Part shown: positions 13,706 to 25,500 of the stretch, piece by piece | How the letters are laid out: every line of letters begins with the position of its first letter | Numbering within the stretch: position 1 is the stretch's first letter | From: Opisthocomus hoazin | Taxonomy: Eukaryota > Chordata > Aves > Opisthocomiformes > Opisthocomidae | DNA length: 64,000 bases | Direction: 5' to 3' | Assembly: GCF_030867145.1 (NCBI RefSeq) | Contig: NC_134421.1 | Location: 29,891,979-29,955,978 of the forward strand | The notes under the pieces: generated by a model | What the model was told of the DNA's origin: nothing | Database searches by the model: none | What the model saw: the letters and a program-made list of their open reading frames with translations, nothing else | Position numbers and translations under genes: made by a program

Positions 13706-14284
13706 ACCTATCATCGGAAGAAAGTTACTTTGGCTGGTTTTCTACATGAGGATGAAACAAATACCTTTAATTTTCAGAAAAAGATATTCAAAGATGAAGT
13801 TCAGATCCTTTGCTGTACTAAATCCCTAACTCTTTAGTCTACTAACCATGTTAAGAAGACACTGACCATGATCTACCACATGCTATTTTATAAAAAGGGC
13901 TCTCAGGTGACCTTGTGTAACCAGACAAGGGAAGATCACGCTGGCATGCATTATATGAGGAATCCAGATTTGACCTTGAGTCAAGAGGACAAAAATCTCA
14001 GGTATACTCTGACCAGCTGAATCCAGACTGTGGTCCCAGTGCTTTGCTGCAGTGAAGGAAATTCTGCCTAATGTGCTTTCAGGGACAGATCAGGAGCCTA
14101 GTAAGACCTGGCACCCTCAGCATCCTGTCAGGGTACTGAGCTACTGTACCAGACTTTGTCATGACTGCAAAAAGTTGCCTCACCCTGTGGTCTTCTAAAC
14201 CATTCTGCTGGGCAAACTAAACACTGTTTGCATTTAAACAAGCCTGTTGGCAAACTGATAGAGATTTAGTTTGACATTTGGACC

Positions 14285-14340
14285 AGCTGATTAAAATAGT
14301 CTTACAAGACATAGCTGATTAAAATAGTCTTACAAGACAT
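14285..14340. repeat. perfect 28-bp tandem duplication (2 copies)
   Basis: Positions 14285-14312 and 14313-14340 are identical and directly adjacent; each unit starts AGCTGATTAAAA and ends CTTACAAGACAT. The lack of any difference suggests a recent duplication by replication slippage, or an assembly duplicate. Confidence 0.95.
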
Positions 14341-15944
14341 ACTGGAATGCCCCTCTCCACTGTGTCATGGAGTTATTAGGAGGCTGTTGCAAAGGGCTGC
14401 ATCTTGTTTTGTTCTTTGATTTCATGTCTCAACTTGGCAAACACACCGTATGGCCTGTCCTCCTCCACACTATATGCTTCCTATAAAACCACTCAGAGTG
14501 TCTGGGGAAAGAAGGTAGACTGTGCTCCTCCATCACAATTATAAGTAGCAGCAGACCAGTGAGAAGAAGAAATAACACTTTAGTTCCTTACTTGCTTGCA
14601 TAGTCCCCTACTCTAGAAGAAAACTACTTCACTGCTTCTTCCCTTCCCTGCATTAATAGAGAAATCCCATCTTAATAAGTATAGCAAAGACAAATTGATG
14701 AACCCTTCTCTTCCAGAAGAAAATACATCTCTAACACAACTGCTTGTGTTAGGTACTAAAAAACAGACATCTCACTAGCAGAACTGATTTTTAAGTCCCA
14801 GTAGTATGCACAGCAGTAAAGACAGAATGCTAGAAGTTTCCTATTATTTTGTCTGCAGCCCTTACAAAATGGACAAACTCCCTGCCTTAATAAGCACCAG
14901 ACAATCTCCAGAAGCTGTGTAGCCGTATCATTTGGCTGGAACACAGCAATTATCTAGCAAAGTGGCTGCCAACATCGGAGAAAAGAAAACCCTCTTGAAA
15001 ACCTGTTATTTGCTGTGGGAGTCGGGAGCTTCTACCTTAATATTCATCTTCTTTCTTTAAAGACTTCCAGCTACTTTTTTTTCCTCTATGTGTATTAGGA
15101 CTTTCTTTACTACCATCTGCATATATATTTATATCTACTGGAGATGGATGGTAGCTGCAGCCTTACAGTGATGACAACTGCAGTTACAGTCTTAGCCATG
15201 GAGTGCAAGATCTCATTTAGCCCGTAATGCACCCCAGAGCATGGGAGAGAAACGCTATGCCTCCAGGTCTGTAATGACTGCCGAGCTCCAATATCTACAG
15301 ATTGCACGAGCCACGTGGGATTCAGCTACGAGCAATAGTTTTACACGGGGCTGGGGAGAGCAGGGGTGGCACAAGGAGTGGCCTCAGCACGGAAGAGCCG
15401 GAGTCCTGCTCCGGCTGGCACGCACCAGCCTGGCCTCCTGGCACGGGCGTTCCGAGGACATCCTGACTTCAGCATCCAAGTACTAATCAAAACCAGCAAA
15501 ACAGGCTCTGATTCTCCAAATCCCCACTACTTGTTTTCCTCTATTCTAGAATTTGGATCACCTTTTGGCCAGCTATACTTTCTGTAGGCTCAGACAGAAT
15601 TGGGGGATATTTGAGTTTAGAAAGTAATAAATAAATTTGATTGAACCATGTATTCCACAAGCTCCTTACACAGAGTTCAACAGTAGTCTCTCTTATTCCA
15701 TCTCTTTTTGCTGAAAAGAAATTAATTTTATAAAAATAAAAGTTTTCACATCACCTGAGAAACACTAGACTATTTCACCTGTTTTTCTAAAATACTTTCT
15801 GTTCAAATCATAGAAGAATGCTCCCTTTCAGCTGAGCATCAGAAGACTGTAATATCAGGCAACCTGATAGTTAAAAACTGTCAGAAGTATTGCAGTCTGC
15901 CTGCAGAAAACAGAGCTTTAATAATAACCTTTAATATGGAGCTG

Positions 15945-16063
15945 CATTTTGCATAGACTACAGTTCCCGACATTCAGCTTCACATCTTGCAAGCTGTCTT
16001 CTGCCCTGAAGCACTGTGAAGCCCTGCAAAGTGGGACTTGTAGTCTATAAATGGCACAAAATG
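15945..16063. repeat. imperfect palindrome with inverted ZNF143-like motifs
   Basis: The arm at 15952-15983 (CATAGACTACAGTTCCC..., ending GCTTCAC) matches the reverse complement of 16016-16049 (TATAGACTACAAGTCCC..., ending GCTTCAC), and looser similarity extends outward (CATTTTG in both). Each arm holds ACTACARKTCCC, close to the known ZNF143/STAF site ACTACAATTCCC. About 32 bp of centre separates the arms. It could be a decayed palindromic MITE or an RNA hairpin source. Symmetry is seen directly; function is unknown. Confidence 0.6.
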
Positions 16064-17407
16064 AGAGTAATTGTTGTTGGATCAATCTTTTAAGATGAAT
16101 ACTAACACCATTTGTACCAGAGGCAGCCAACCTTCTTCCACCCCAAATTTTACAGTAGACAATATTCTCTCAGCTAGAAAATTGTCTAAATCTTTTCCTG
16201 CTCAATGCAGCTGCTCAGCAATTTCTAATATTTATTTTTCTAATTGGACACAAGCCTAGTGGAAAAGACTAAGTCTTTGTTGCAATACGTTGTTTGCTGA
16301 TAAGCCTGTTCTTTAATGCAGCAAAATGCTCTCTGTGTGGAAAAAATCGTCAACAGAGGGCAAGCAGTTTGATTTGAAACTCATATTTAAAAATGTCCTC
16401 AATCCCAGTGACTTGTTCTTATTGGAATTGGAATCCACATTCAGTAACTCAGGCTAAAATTCATTTCTGTGTTGTCTATGACTTCTTTCCCTCAGATAAG
16501 AGCCTAAGCCATAAGCTTCAAACAGGAACATTTGAACAGACTCTTTCATAAACCTTGATTTCAGTCAAACTAGCTGGCATTAGTCACGGCATGAAAAACA
16601 GCCAGGGTGCTGAGCTGTCTGGCTTTATAAAAAGTCAGGAAAATATGAAGTTTAACACCAGCCCACCTGGCAAACAGCAAGAATCTTTTTTTTTATTAAA
16701 TGAAAATGAACATTTGTGACTAGTAGCAGGTCCCTATCTAAGACTAGATCAGTCTATAAAGGTGCTGTATGAGACAGATAGACATTGCTTGAATTTGCTA
16801 CTTTTATAATAAGGCAAATACAGCTCTGAACTACATGATTTCTAGAGGCTGTTTTCCAGCTGGGTCTGTATTCACACAAGCAGTTCTTCGTCTCCACCCA
16901 CCTTCATCTGTGCACAAGCCAAGGTGGCCCCAGCAGCAGTGTCCCCTCCGGTCATGGGGAGGGTCTTCAGTATACCCTTTTTTTCCGCTTCCTGAACAGC
17001 TGCTGAATAAACTGATTTAATTACCAGAAAAGCAAAAAATAGGGGTCGTAAAATGTAATGAGCCACTGCCCATGCACAGCCAGACCTAGTTCCTGCTACA
17101 GTTTTCTCTTTGGAGTTGTCGCAGATATTATTCCCCAGCTATTTCAAGTTGGAGTCTGGATTATTTAAAGGTGATCCTTATGACTGTATCTAAAAGCAAG
17201 TAAATCCCCTCCCTGCTCAAGGAGTATTGCTGAGCCTTTGCTAGCTCGATATGCCTCTCCAAACTGTGGCACGATGCCAGGTAGCCTTACCTCATCATTT
17301 CAAGGAGCTTCCTAATGGAGCTCCATATCTGGCTGCTGTAGAAAATCCCTTTCCTGCTTTCCATCCTGAAAGCCGTTCTCCTTTCTCAGCTTAGAGAAGG
17401 ACCAAAG

Positions 17408-17495
17408 CCTCCCTAAGAGGGGATACTTTTCTGAAGACGCCTTTCTAAGGCACTGGTCTCAGTCATTGCAAGGAGTGGTCCCCTCTTAAGGGAGG
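17408..17495. repeat. inverted repeat able to form a hairpin
   Basis: CCTCCCTAAGAGGGG (17408-17422) is matched by CCCCTCTTAAGGGAGG (17480-17495), the reverse complement apart from one extra A. The GC-rich 15-bp stem encloses a 57-base loop. No coding or known RNA family was recognised around it. Confidence 0.6.
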
Positions 17496-18374
17496 CAGCC
17501 CCTGATAATACAGCAAAGCAGACATCACCCCGGGTCACCAAGTCCTACTGATCCTCACTGGGACCCACCTGTACAGGGACCCGGGAGTCTGGGAAAGGTC
17601 CCCCATGACAGCAGCTCTCCCTGTCCTTCATTTTCCCCTTTGAGCTCTGCCTCGTCCTTGTTTCCCAGGTCAGGAGAGGACCAGTCTGCCATCCTCAAGG
17701 TAGCTGTGAGCCAGGGCCTGATGACAAGCTCCAAAGCTTTATCTGTGGCTAAAGCCAGGTCTGTAGAGGGCCAGAGCTACCCAGCAACTGATGGTGTCAC
17801 CAAATTGAGCTTGGCTGTGAGGCGCTCCCTGTGGCTTCCCAATATTTGTGGCTGCTCTGTGGACATAGTTTGGAGCTCTGCAGCTCATTCTACAGGCAAA
17901 GGCTCCCAGAAGCACTGACCAGCAGCTTTGCTCCGCTAAACACTTCAACATTAGCCTAGGAGTCCATAAATCAAGACTGAGTGGCATCTGAGACGATCGC
18001 TGGCTTTTTGATAAATCCTTGACAAAATGTGCTGCTTTCACAAAATGCTCAGAAAAGATCATATCCTTCAACAAATAAAAATCTTCATAATTTCCTGGTT
18101 GTATCTCATTTAATTGGAAAAAGCATGGCAGTAATTTCATGGAGATCTCACAGTACCTATTCCTCTTTTGAGGCATTTTTCACCCATTTAAAAAGCAGAA
18201 ACGTTTTCAGTTTTCGTAACAGGGATTGAACAGATGGGTGGGCAGACGGTGGGTATAAAATAGTGTTGCAGGGAACAGCCAGGGAAGCAGCTTGCTCCCA
18301 TCCATCCCTGCTTGTTTGTTAGAGCAAAGATGCTATTTGAGGTGTGGACTCTAACGGGGCAGTGTCTCAAAAGC

Positions 18375-18450
18375 ATAAGGCCTAATCTCATCATGGTACC
18401 TTTACTCAATAGCACCCACTGACTTCAGTGGGAATGGGGCCACACTCAAT
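18375..18450. repeat. possible ancient amniote interspersed repeat remnant
   Basis: Contains 'ctttactcaatagcaccc' followed by 'actgacttcagtgggaatgg', wording I associate with an old dispersed repeat common to birds, turtles and crocodilians. I cannot name the family with certainty, and boundaries are approximate. Confidence 0.3.
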
Positions 18451-19141
18451 GAACAGCATGATGAAAATGCTGTCTGATATAAAAAGGGCATTTTGTGCAA
18501 CTTCTCTGCTTTCCTGGCATGCTGTAGGAGTCTGAACAGGAAAAAAAAATGTTTTTTATGTAATGCCTTTATATGCAGAGCAGTACACATAGTTTCAGGG
18601 TGCTGAAAGCTACAGGACAGAAAGAGAGGGGCAGGCCCTCTTAGGGAGGCAATGAATTGATACCAAACCCAAGAGTTTACATCTTGGCTGACCTTTTCTA
18701 GCACCGATGCAGACTTGCCATCTGCCAGCAGACTTCTCATTCAATTTCAAGCCCCTGGCAAGCGGCATGGCTCAGACACCAGCTTCGTTCTTCCTTTCTC
18801 TTCCAGCTTCTCTGCTGGCAGGCATGTTCTCGGTGGGACTAGGTTCTCCCCTGGCATTTGTCTGCTCCCACCTGCGTCTTTCATGAAAATCTGCGCTTTA
18901 TCAGCTGCTTTGCCCTTCCCTATTTCCTCACCGGTGTCCCTGGTTCTTTCTGACTTCCATTCTTCTGGTTCTTCTCTGTCTTCTCTTTCAACATTGCCTC
19001 CCATATTGCCTCCACACTGCTGAGGAGCCTCTCTCTCTCTCGTTCTAAAAAAAAAAAAATCACCTTTTCCTTATCTCTGTCCTCACTGCAATGACTGTTT
19101 TTCTAATCTCTTACTTCTGAATTAAACTTATGCAGATGTGT

Positions 19142-19224
19142 AGGGCTAAAATATTACTCTAAAGAACTACTAATATACATATATCATGAAGGACAGGGCT
19201 AAGAAATTATCCTAAAGAGCTTCT
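19142..19224. repeat. imperfect direct repeat, two 30-bp blocks
   Basis: AGGGCTAAAATATTACTCTA (from 19142) and AGGGCTAAGAAATTATCCTA (from 19195), each followed by an AAGA-rich end, align over about 30 bases at a 53-bp offset with a few mismatches. Probably an old local duplication. Confidence 0.45.
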
Positions 19225-20771
19225 GTTTTCAAGATCACAAGGCCTTCAAGTACAATTTACATGGAATACATATGAATAATTGAAGCACAGGCTGCTTTTG
19301 AGTACTAAAATAAGACTATGGCTTTAAAAGCAACACCTCTGTACTTCAAAGGGAGACCTGGCAGGAATCAGGTTTTGTGAAGATGAACCAAAACGCAACA
19401 ACCTCCCCTCCCCCAGTTAACATATATTGAAAGCCAAGATTTTTACAGTGTTTCCTGATTAATTCTGGAGGGAGCATGTGTATTTTCTCCAGCTCATCTC
19501 AGTCCAGATGCTATTCTGCATTTTTAGACTTTACTCCACAAAGACGGTTTGTAATTTTACAACCAGGTTCCTTATCTCTGAAAAGCTGCATGTTATAAAG
19601 GTTATTAAAGTTTTATGAGTGGAGTATCCTCAGAGCTAGTAAGCTTGGTCAGTCCGGTTCCACATCAGTGCTATCATGCTTTACAATACAAAGATACAAT
19701 GCAATGTATCTGCATACAGATGCAATACAAAGAGGTGCAACAGGGAGTTTAAATCATGGCTGCTATTTACTTACCTCACCTTATTCTTCTTGCAGTTCTG
19801 TTGATTTGAGTGCTTAACTATGTCACATCCTTTCATAAATATCCCTACAATGTTTTTTCTTGTCTTCAAAGATTTATTCTTAACCCATCAAATATGTATT
19901 TGTTAAGAAGTCTTTTCTGCTTCAACTGACTATTAATTCCAACTTGTAATAGAATAATAAACTTATGTAAACTGGAAATCATGTAAAAACATTTATGACA
20001 GCATGAAATTAGCTGATGACTTCTACCCAGCTGTCTATATCATTAAAATATTTTCCATAGTTACCATTACTTGTTATTGCTGTAGACAGAGAGACTGAAA
20101 AAAGTATCAGTTATAATACATCCTTGCTATTCAACTCATTTGGAAACCCCTTCAAAATATTTTGGGGTATAATGACGTCTCAAGGTTATGGAATTTCACA
20201 CAGAGCTTAGAAATTTCCTTACATTACAATTCAATGATATTCTCTAACCCAGTAATTGTTCCTCTAAAAGTGGCTACTGGCTAATTTTAGATATTGCATT
20301 TGATGAATTATAAAAACAGAACAACCAAGTGAAGAGATTCTTCAGAACACCAGGTAGGTCCTTGGTTTATATGCAAAAGCATGCAGATGTATTATATCTT
20401 TTCAGCTATTTCCTTTAACAATGTGGTTAGCAGCTAGATTCACTAGGGAGTTCAGAAATCAAAAACCACAGTAGTTATTTCTGATAATGGATGGGCTGTG
20501 GTGTTTTTTCCTACCATAAACCAGAACAAACTTCCTGTATATAAAATGCAAAATGATGGCTGCTCCAGAAGAGTAATAAATTAGAACAAGAAGTAGAGAC
20601 GAGATATGGTTTAAGAGAAGACAAAGATTCCAAGGAGAAAGAGCCACCAAGGAATGGCAGAGAGAGGTTTGTGACTTATAGCCAATGGAAATGAGAAAAC
20701 CAGGACCAGGACAGGGAGGTAGAGAAGAACAGTTGTGTTCTGGTCAACAAAGAAGAAAATAAAAAGATTTC

Positions 20772-21412
20772 ACAGAGCCACAGAATCAAAGAATGATAGG
20801 GGTTGGAAGGGACTAGATGATCTGGGGATCAACAAGTCCAACCCTCCACTGCCAAAGCAGGGTCACCTAGAGCAGGATGCACAGGACCTCGTCCAGGTGG
20901 GTTTTGAATATCTCCAGAGAAGGAGACTCCACAGCGTCTCTGGGCAACCTGGTCCAGTTCTCCATCACTCTCAGGTTGAAGAAATTCTTCTTCGTGTTCA
21001 GATGGAACTTTCTGTGCTTCAATTTGTGCCCGTTGCCCCTTGTCCTGTCACTGGGCACCACTGAAAAGAGTCTGGCCCCATCTTCTTGACACCCGCCCTT
21101 AAAATATTTAAAAGCATTTATAAGGTCCCCTCTCAGCCTTTTCTTCAGGCTAAACAAGCCCAGCTCCCTCAGCCTTTCCTCGTAGGAACGATGCTCCAGT
21201 CCCGCAATCATCTTCATAGCCCTCTGCTAGACTCTGTCCAGTAGTTCTTCATCTTTCTTGAGCTGGGGAGCCCAGTACTCCAGATGGGGCCCGACTAGGG
21301 CAGAGTAGAGGGGAAGGAGAACCTCCCTCAACCTTCTGGCCACACTCTTCTTAATGCACCCCAGGATACCAGTGGCCTTCTTGGCAACAAGGGCACACTG
21401 CTGGCTCATTTT
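20772..21412 (-). mobile_element. CR1 LINE 3' fragment with decayed ORF2 end
   Basis: Minus-orientation CR1. The plus strand begins with a CR1 tail (CACAGAATCAAAGAATGATA) and 3' UTR ('gggttggaagggactagatg'), then runs into reverse-complemented ORF2. On the minus strand two overlapping ORFs (60 codons at 21227-21409, then 116 codons at 20867-21217) carry the CR1 reverse-transcriptase C-terminal words [20 protein letters not shown] and [14 protein letters not shown]. They are in different frames, so at least one frameshift separates them. The element is 5'-truncated and non-functional. Confidence 0.93.
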
Positions 21413-21663
21413 GTGTATGAGATCATTAGGTTGATTGGCAGGATAACTGCAGCTGACGTTGTAGAGTGCCAGTTGGCCAAGCAGGAAGGAAAGCTACAGT
21501 AAAGAAATGGGAAAGTAAGACACTTTGCACAGTTCTGACTTATAGGAAAACTAAGCACACCTATAAAAAAGAGCTCCAACTATCCAACTAAATCAGACAG
21601 TTGTGTTCAAAACAGCCTATTTTGAACTTAGCTGTGAATGATAGTTTAGTGTTTTAGGGGGGG

Positions 21664-21688
21664 TTGTTTGTTTGTTTGTTTGTTTTTT
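21664..21688. repeat. (GTTT)n microsatellite
   Basis: About five GTTT units followed by a T run. Confidence 0.9.
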
Positions 21689-22134
21689 AAGTTCCAGGTC
21701 AAGTTCAACAGACTTTCCAAAAACCAATCAGGATTTAAGAAAGAATAGTCAATTTGACAGTGTTTGGTTAAAACAAAGATTTCAAATAATTGTTTGGATT
21801 CATTTTTCATTCAAGGATGTAATATCTGAAACAAATTTGCAGATCTGAAAGTAGTGTGGTGTGATGCCTTCTCCCCTAAATGGAATTGAGAGAACATCCT
21901 GTAAAGGACAAGGAGACAGCAGATGGTGTGCTATCTCCTTGAGGCAGAGACACAAGGTGCCACTCTCTAAGTACAGCTACTGGCAGGTCTGCAGTGAGGT
22001 ATTGCAGTATCAGAACCAGCTTTCAGAAATGATACTAAAAAAGAAGAAAAAGAAGGAAAAAACGGTCAGGCTTGCTTGCATCTTGGCAGCAGGAAAGCAA
22101 GCAGCAAAGAAGTCAAAGCAAGCTAACTGTCTCC

Positions 22135-22544
22135 TGTTGGCGTGGGTTACGGATCCGTTGTAACGATGTGACCCCAATATGAGTATGATCGTACACCTTT
22201 ATTAGTCAGCAAAACAAGGTTTATATAGCAAAACTATTACAGCATCTGAATGGTTAAGCCCCCAATCCATATATAGGCAAAACTACTGCAACTCGTTGTG
22301 ATTGGTGCAGAGCTGCATCTCGAAGTGAAAACAGTGCTGTGGCAGGAAACAACAACGTGGCAGGAAGGAAGTGACAGTGTGGCAGGAAATGGTGATGTTC
22401 CCCCTGTTCCAGTGTCCCGAGCTCGTCACTCTGCCTTCCCAGCAGGGTTCCGTGTCAGCTGCTCCCAAAGCTCACTTCCGGATCGGAACCTGGGTTGCTC
22501 AACGCACAAAACTATGTCCCCTCTCGTCCAGCCAGGACTCCGCA
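22135..22544 (-). mobile_element. solo LTR (family 2, copy B), perfect 6-bp target duplication
   Basis: Reverse-oriented copy of the LTR at 13292-13705. Read on the minus strand it begins TGCGGAGTCCTGGCTGG and ends CCCACGCCAACA. GTCTCC flanks it on both sides (22129-22134 and 22545-22550), a perfect 6-bp target-site duplication. On the minus strand the TATATAAACC box (about 22223) and the AATAAA signal (22198-22203) lie at the same spacing as in copy A. It has no internal retroviral sequence. The intact duplication against copy A's one-mismatch duplication suggests that B is no older than A, but this is weak dating evidence. ORFs of 61-88 codons here are shadows. Confidence 0.88.
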
Positions 22545-22550
22545 GTCTCC

Positions 22551-25500
22551 TTCTTCTCCAGTAAATTACACTTCTAGGGCTATGGTCATTGCAGACTGTA
22601 ATACCAGACTGTAAGGCTGGCTGGGTATCTCTACATTGTAACGCAGCCTGTACTGTACTTTGAGATTCAATAGGCTTGAGAAATCAGTAATGAGGCTACA
22701 CTGAAGCTGGTGGCCTAATGATGCTGCACTGTAGCATCTTCATGGTTTATAGACTGTTTTAGAGAAACTCAGAAGTGGGCTGAAGGAAGAGCACAGACGG
22801 ATGATTGTCTGGAATTCATTTGTCTTTCACTATCACCTGAAGAGAGAGTGGGCTTTTTTTTTGTCTGCTTGGGTTTTGCCTAGGTAATTTATACAACACT
22901 GATTTCCATAAGGTAAAGGGGTTATATGGTTTGGCTGGAATCTATGTCAATCTAATGAAAACTTACCTCTGAGGGTAAACTCCAGCTAAACAAATCTGAA
23001 GGTATTTAACAAAAAAAAGGAAAAGATGAAAAGAGCAACTGAGTGCCAAAATAAGGTTTGTGAACAAAATTAATCAAGACATCAAAGCACATGAGGAAAA
23101 AAAAATCTCTAATTGCCTACAGAGCAATATCAGGGACCTGACTAATGAACAAAAGGAATCAGAATTGCTCATTAAAGGGCATGTATTTCAGCTAGCAGGT
23201 GTTATTGAGATGTCGTGGGAACATTTGCATGGGCAACATTGCTAGAAGTATAGGGTAGATCCAATTTCAGATGAATCATGTGGACTGAAGGACAGAAGTT
23301 TCACAGGGTCAGAAATTACTGGTTCATATCTGGGAAACACAGTGTCTTGGGTTCTTAGGTATCAACTATTCCAATACTTAGAGCTGTAATTGGTGTTCAC
23401 TTCCAATCGCAAAAAAAACCAGACTAGAGAACAGGATACACACCATCTTACACAGCCACGGATAACTTAGTCATGAGGGAATAAAGCATTATCACGAGGG
23501 CTTTTGTTCTGCATGACACGGCCAATACTAGCCTATCTATGTAGGTTCATGTCGGAAGTCAGATGTATTCATTCAGTACAAATGAATTTTGTATTAGGCC
23601 TCATCTGGACAGATAATTAGGGTTTGAATCACAGAGCCAGAAACTTGCAATAAAGTGATGTGTTGGCATCACAGAAAGGGGCTCGCTGTGATCTATGTGG
23701 TCATGTGGACATGATCACACAGTACAGATGTAATCACGACTTTTTATGTTGCCTTTGTGCAAACAGAATGAGAAACAAAAATATTATTGATAATGAATAG
23801 TGTTCTTGAAACTGAAAGCAAAGTAGAGGAAATGAATCATTTGGAAAAAGTAATTTGACAGAACTATGTGAACATTACCGGAAACTTAAAATCAACACCA
23901 GAAATTATAATCCCTCTACTTAGATGAAATTAACGAAGGCAGAAAAAAATTGGTTAAGAGACAAAGTGGAAAAATATGCAAACAAAATAATATATAAAAC
24001 CCCGTTATTTATGTGTTTGTTTTCTGTATACATATGTATATATCTATATAAAAATTAGAAATATTTGTCTTCCGGTATGGATATTATAGACATATTCACA
24101 AGATAAGACCTTTCTCATGTTTTGACTGATGTGAATTAAAAGCAAGTAATGGAGGAACACTGAGAAGGAAGGCAAAAGGAGAAGCAGCCTATTGCAGGAA
24201 AGTCTGAGTTAACTGTAACTTCATAAAGCAGAGCCCAAACAAAGAAAATTCTAAGAATAGATAGAAATTATAGAATTGTCAATAATCATAGATACAAGGC
24301 AGAACACAGAAGTATATTTATCTACAGCAGGAAAAAACTACATATATCATAATTATGTCATGTTATGATAAAATACTTTCTCTCCCGGAGTAATTTAGGA
24401 TTTTTTTCAAACAGCCGGGATTCAATAGGAGCAATTTACAGAACACAGACTTCGTATATGCAAGAACATTTCAAGAGTCGCGTGAACAGTGATCACAACA
24501 ATTTTTAGCAAGCTTAGACTAGTTGAGAAATTCTCGCAACTTTAAAAGGAATAGGTAGAGCAAACTGATTAACTCCAGACCCTTCCACAGGACTTCAGCC
24601 TCAGATGAACAGTGACATGATACCAGACATGTTTAAAAACATATGAACAAAGGTTGCACACACAACGTAATACTGACCAGGGTAAATTATGTGGATTTAG
24701 AAGGTGGCACTGATGCCACTGCCTGGAATAGATTGTCCAGTTCCAAAGCTCCGATGGAGGCTTATGAACCGGAATTGGGTCAGAGAAGAACCATGAGATG
24801 GTTTAAAGGAGTAAAAAAACCCAGTTCTTGAAGAAGATCCTGGGAATTTATTCAACGATCAAGTTGAGAGATGGCATAGTCACAGTTTCTGAATATATGC
24901 TTGAGAAAGAGACTTTTGAGAAGTGAAAGCTCTTTTGCAGAGTGGGCAGAATACCTAAGTAAGTCCAGTAACTGATAACTGTTCGTAAGTCATGAGCTTG
25001 TGTCAAGCGCCAATAAATGTCCACCACAGTTTTGTTGTTATCACCTATTTGTGAAAATTTTGACAAGCCAGTCAGGATGCAGTCAGTTCTGCTTGCACTG
25101 AGTCTTCATGCCCACACTGAACAAACTGGTAGAATAAAATCTCAAGTACTTAGCATAGACACCAGACTTTTGGCTGATCTTGCTATCCAGAAGGACAACA
25201 GGGAGTCCGAAGTTAGTTTCTGTGTCTAATTAAGGTGAACTGCTGTAATATTACATGCACAAAGTCACAGTGAATTTGATTTTCTGTGATAACAGCTAAA
25301 CGAAGTAGAAGACTGTGGTTAAAACCACCTGCTGTGTCCAGGAATGTGCATTTCTGCTGCCAAAGTCTACCCAGTCAAGCACTACACAAAGGCACCAGGG
25401 GAAAACAGGTGGTGGGAGTCCTGGCTGCCTCGGTGTTCTCAAAGTTGGGTTAATTTTTATTTTTTTTTTAATACTTTAAATCAACTACACCACAAAAGCA

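Larger units (their letters stand above)
13712..20771. other. intergenic DNA with small repeats and palindromes, no gene recognised
   Basis: Seven kilobases without a supportable gene. The longest ORF (145 codons, minus strand, 17739-18176) has no recognisable domain. Internal structure worth noting is annotated separately: a tandem duplication, two imperfect palindromes and one ancient interspersed repeat. Confidence 0.5.

Noticed and set aside
17739..18176. 145-codon minus-strand ORF
   Set aside because: No recognisable domain, no splice context and ordinary low-complexity composition; likely chance.
24020..24060. TATACATATGTATATATCTATA palindrome-like run
   Set aside because: Simple alternating AT-rich low complexity; no specific structure needed to explain it.
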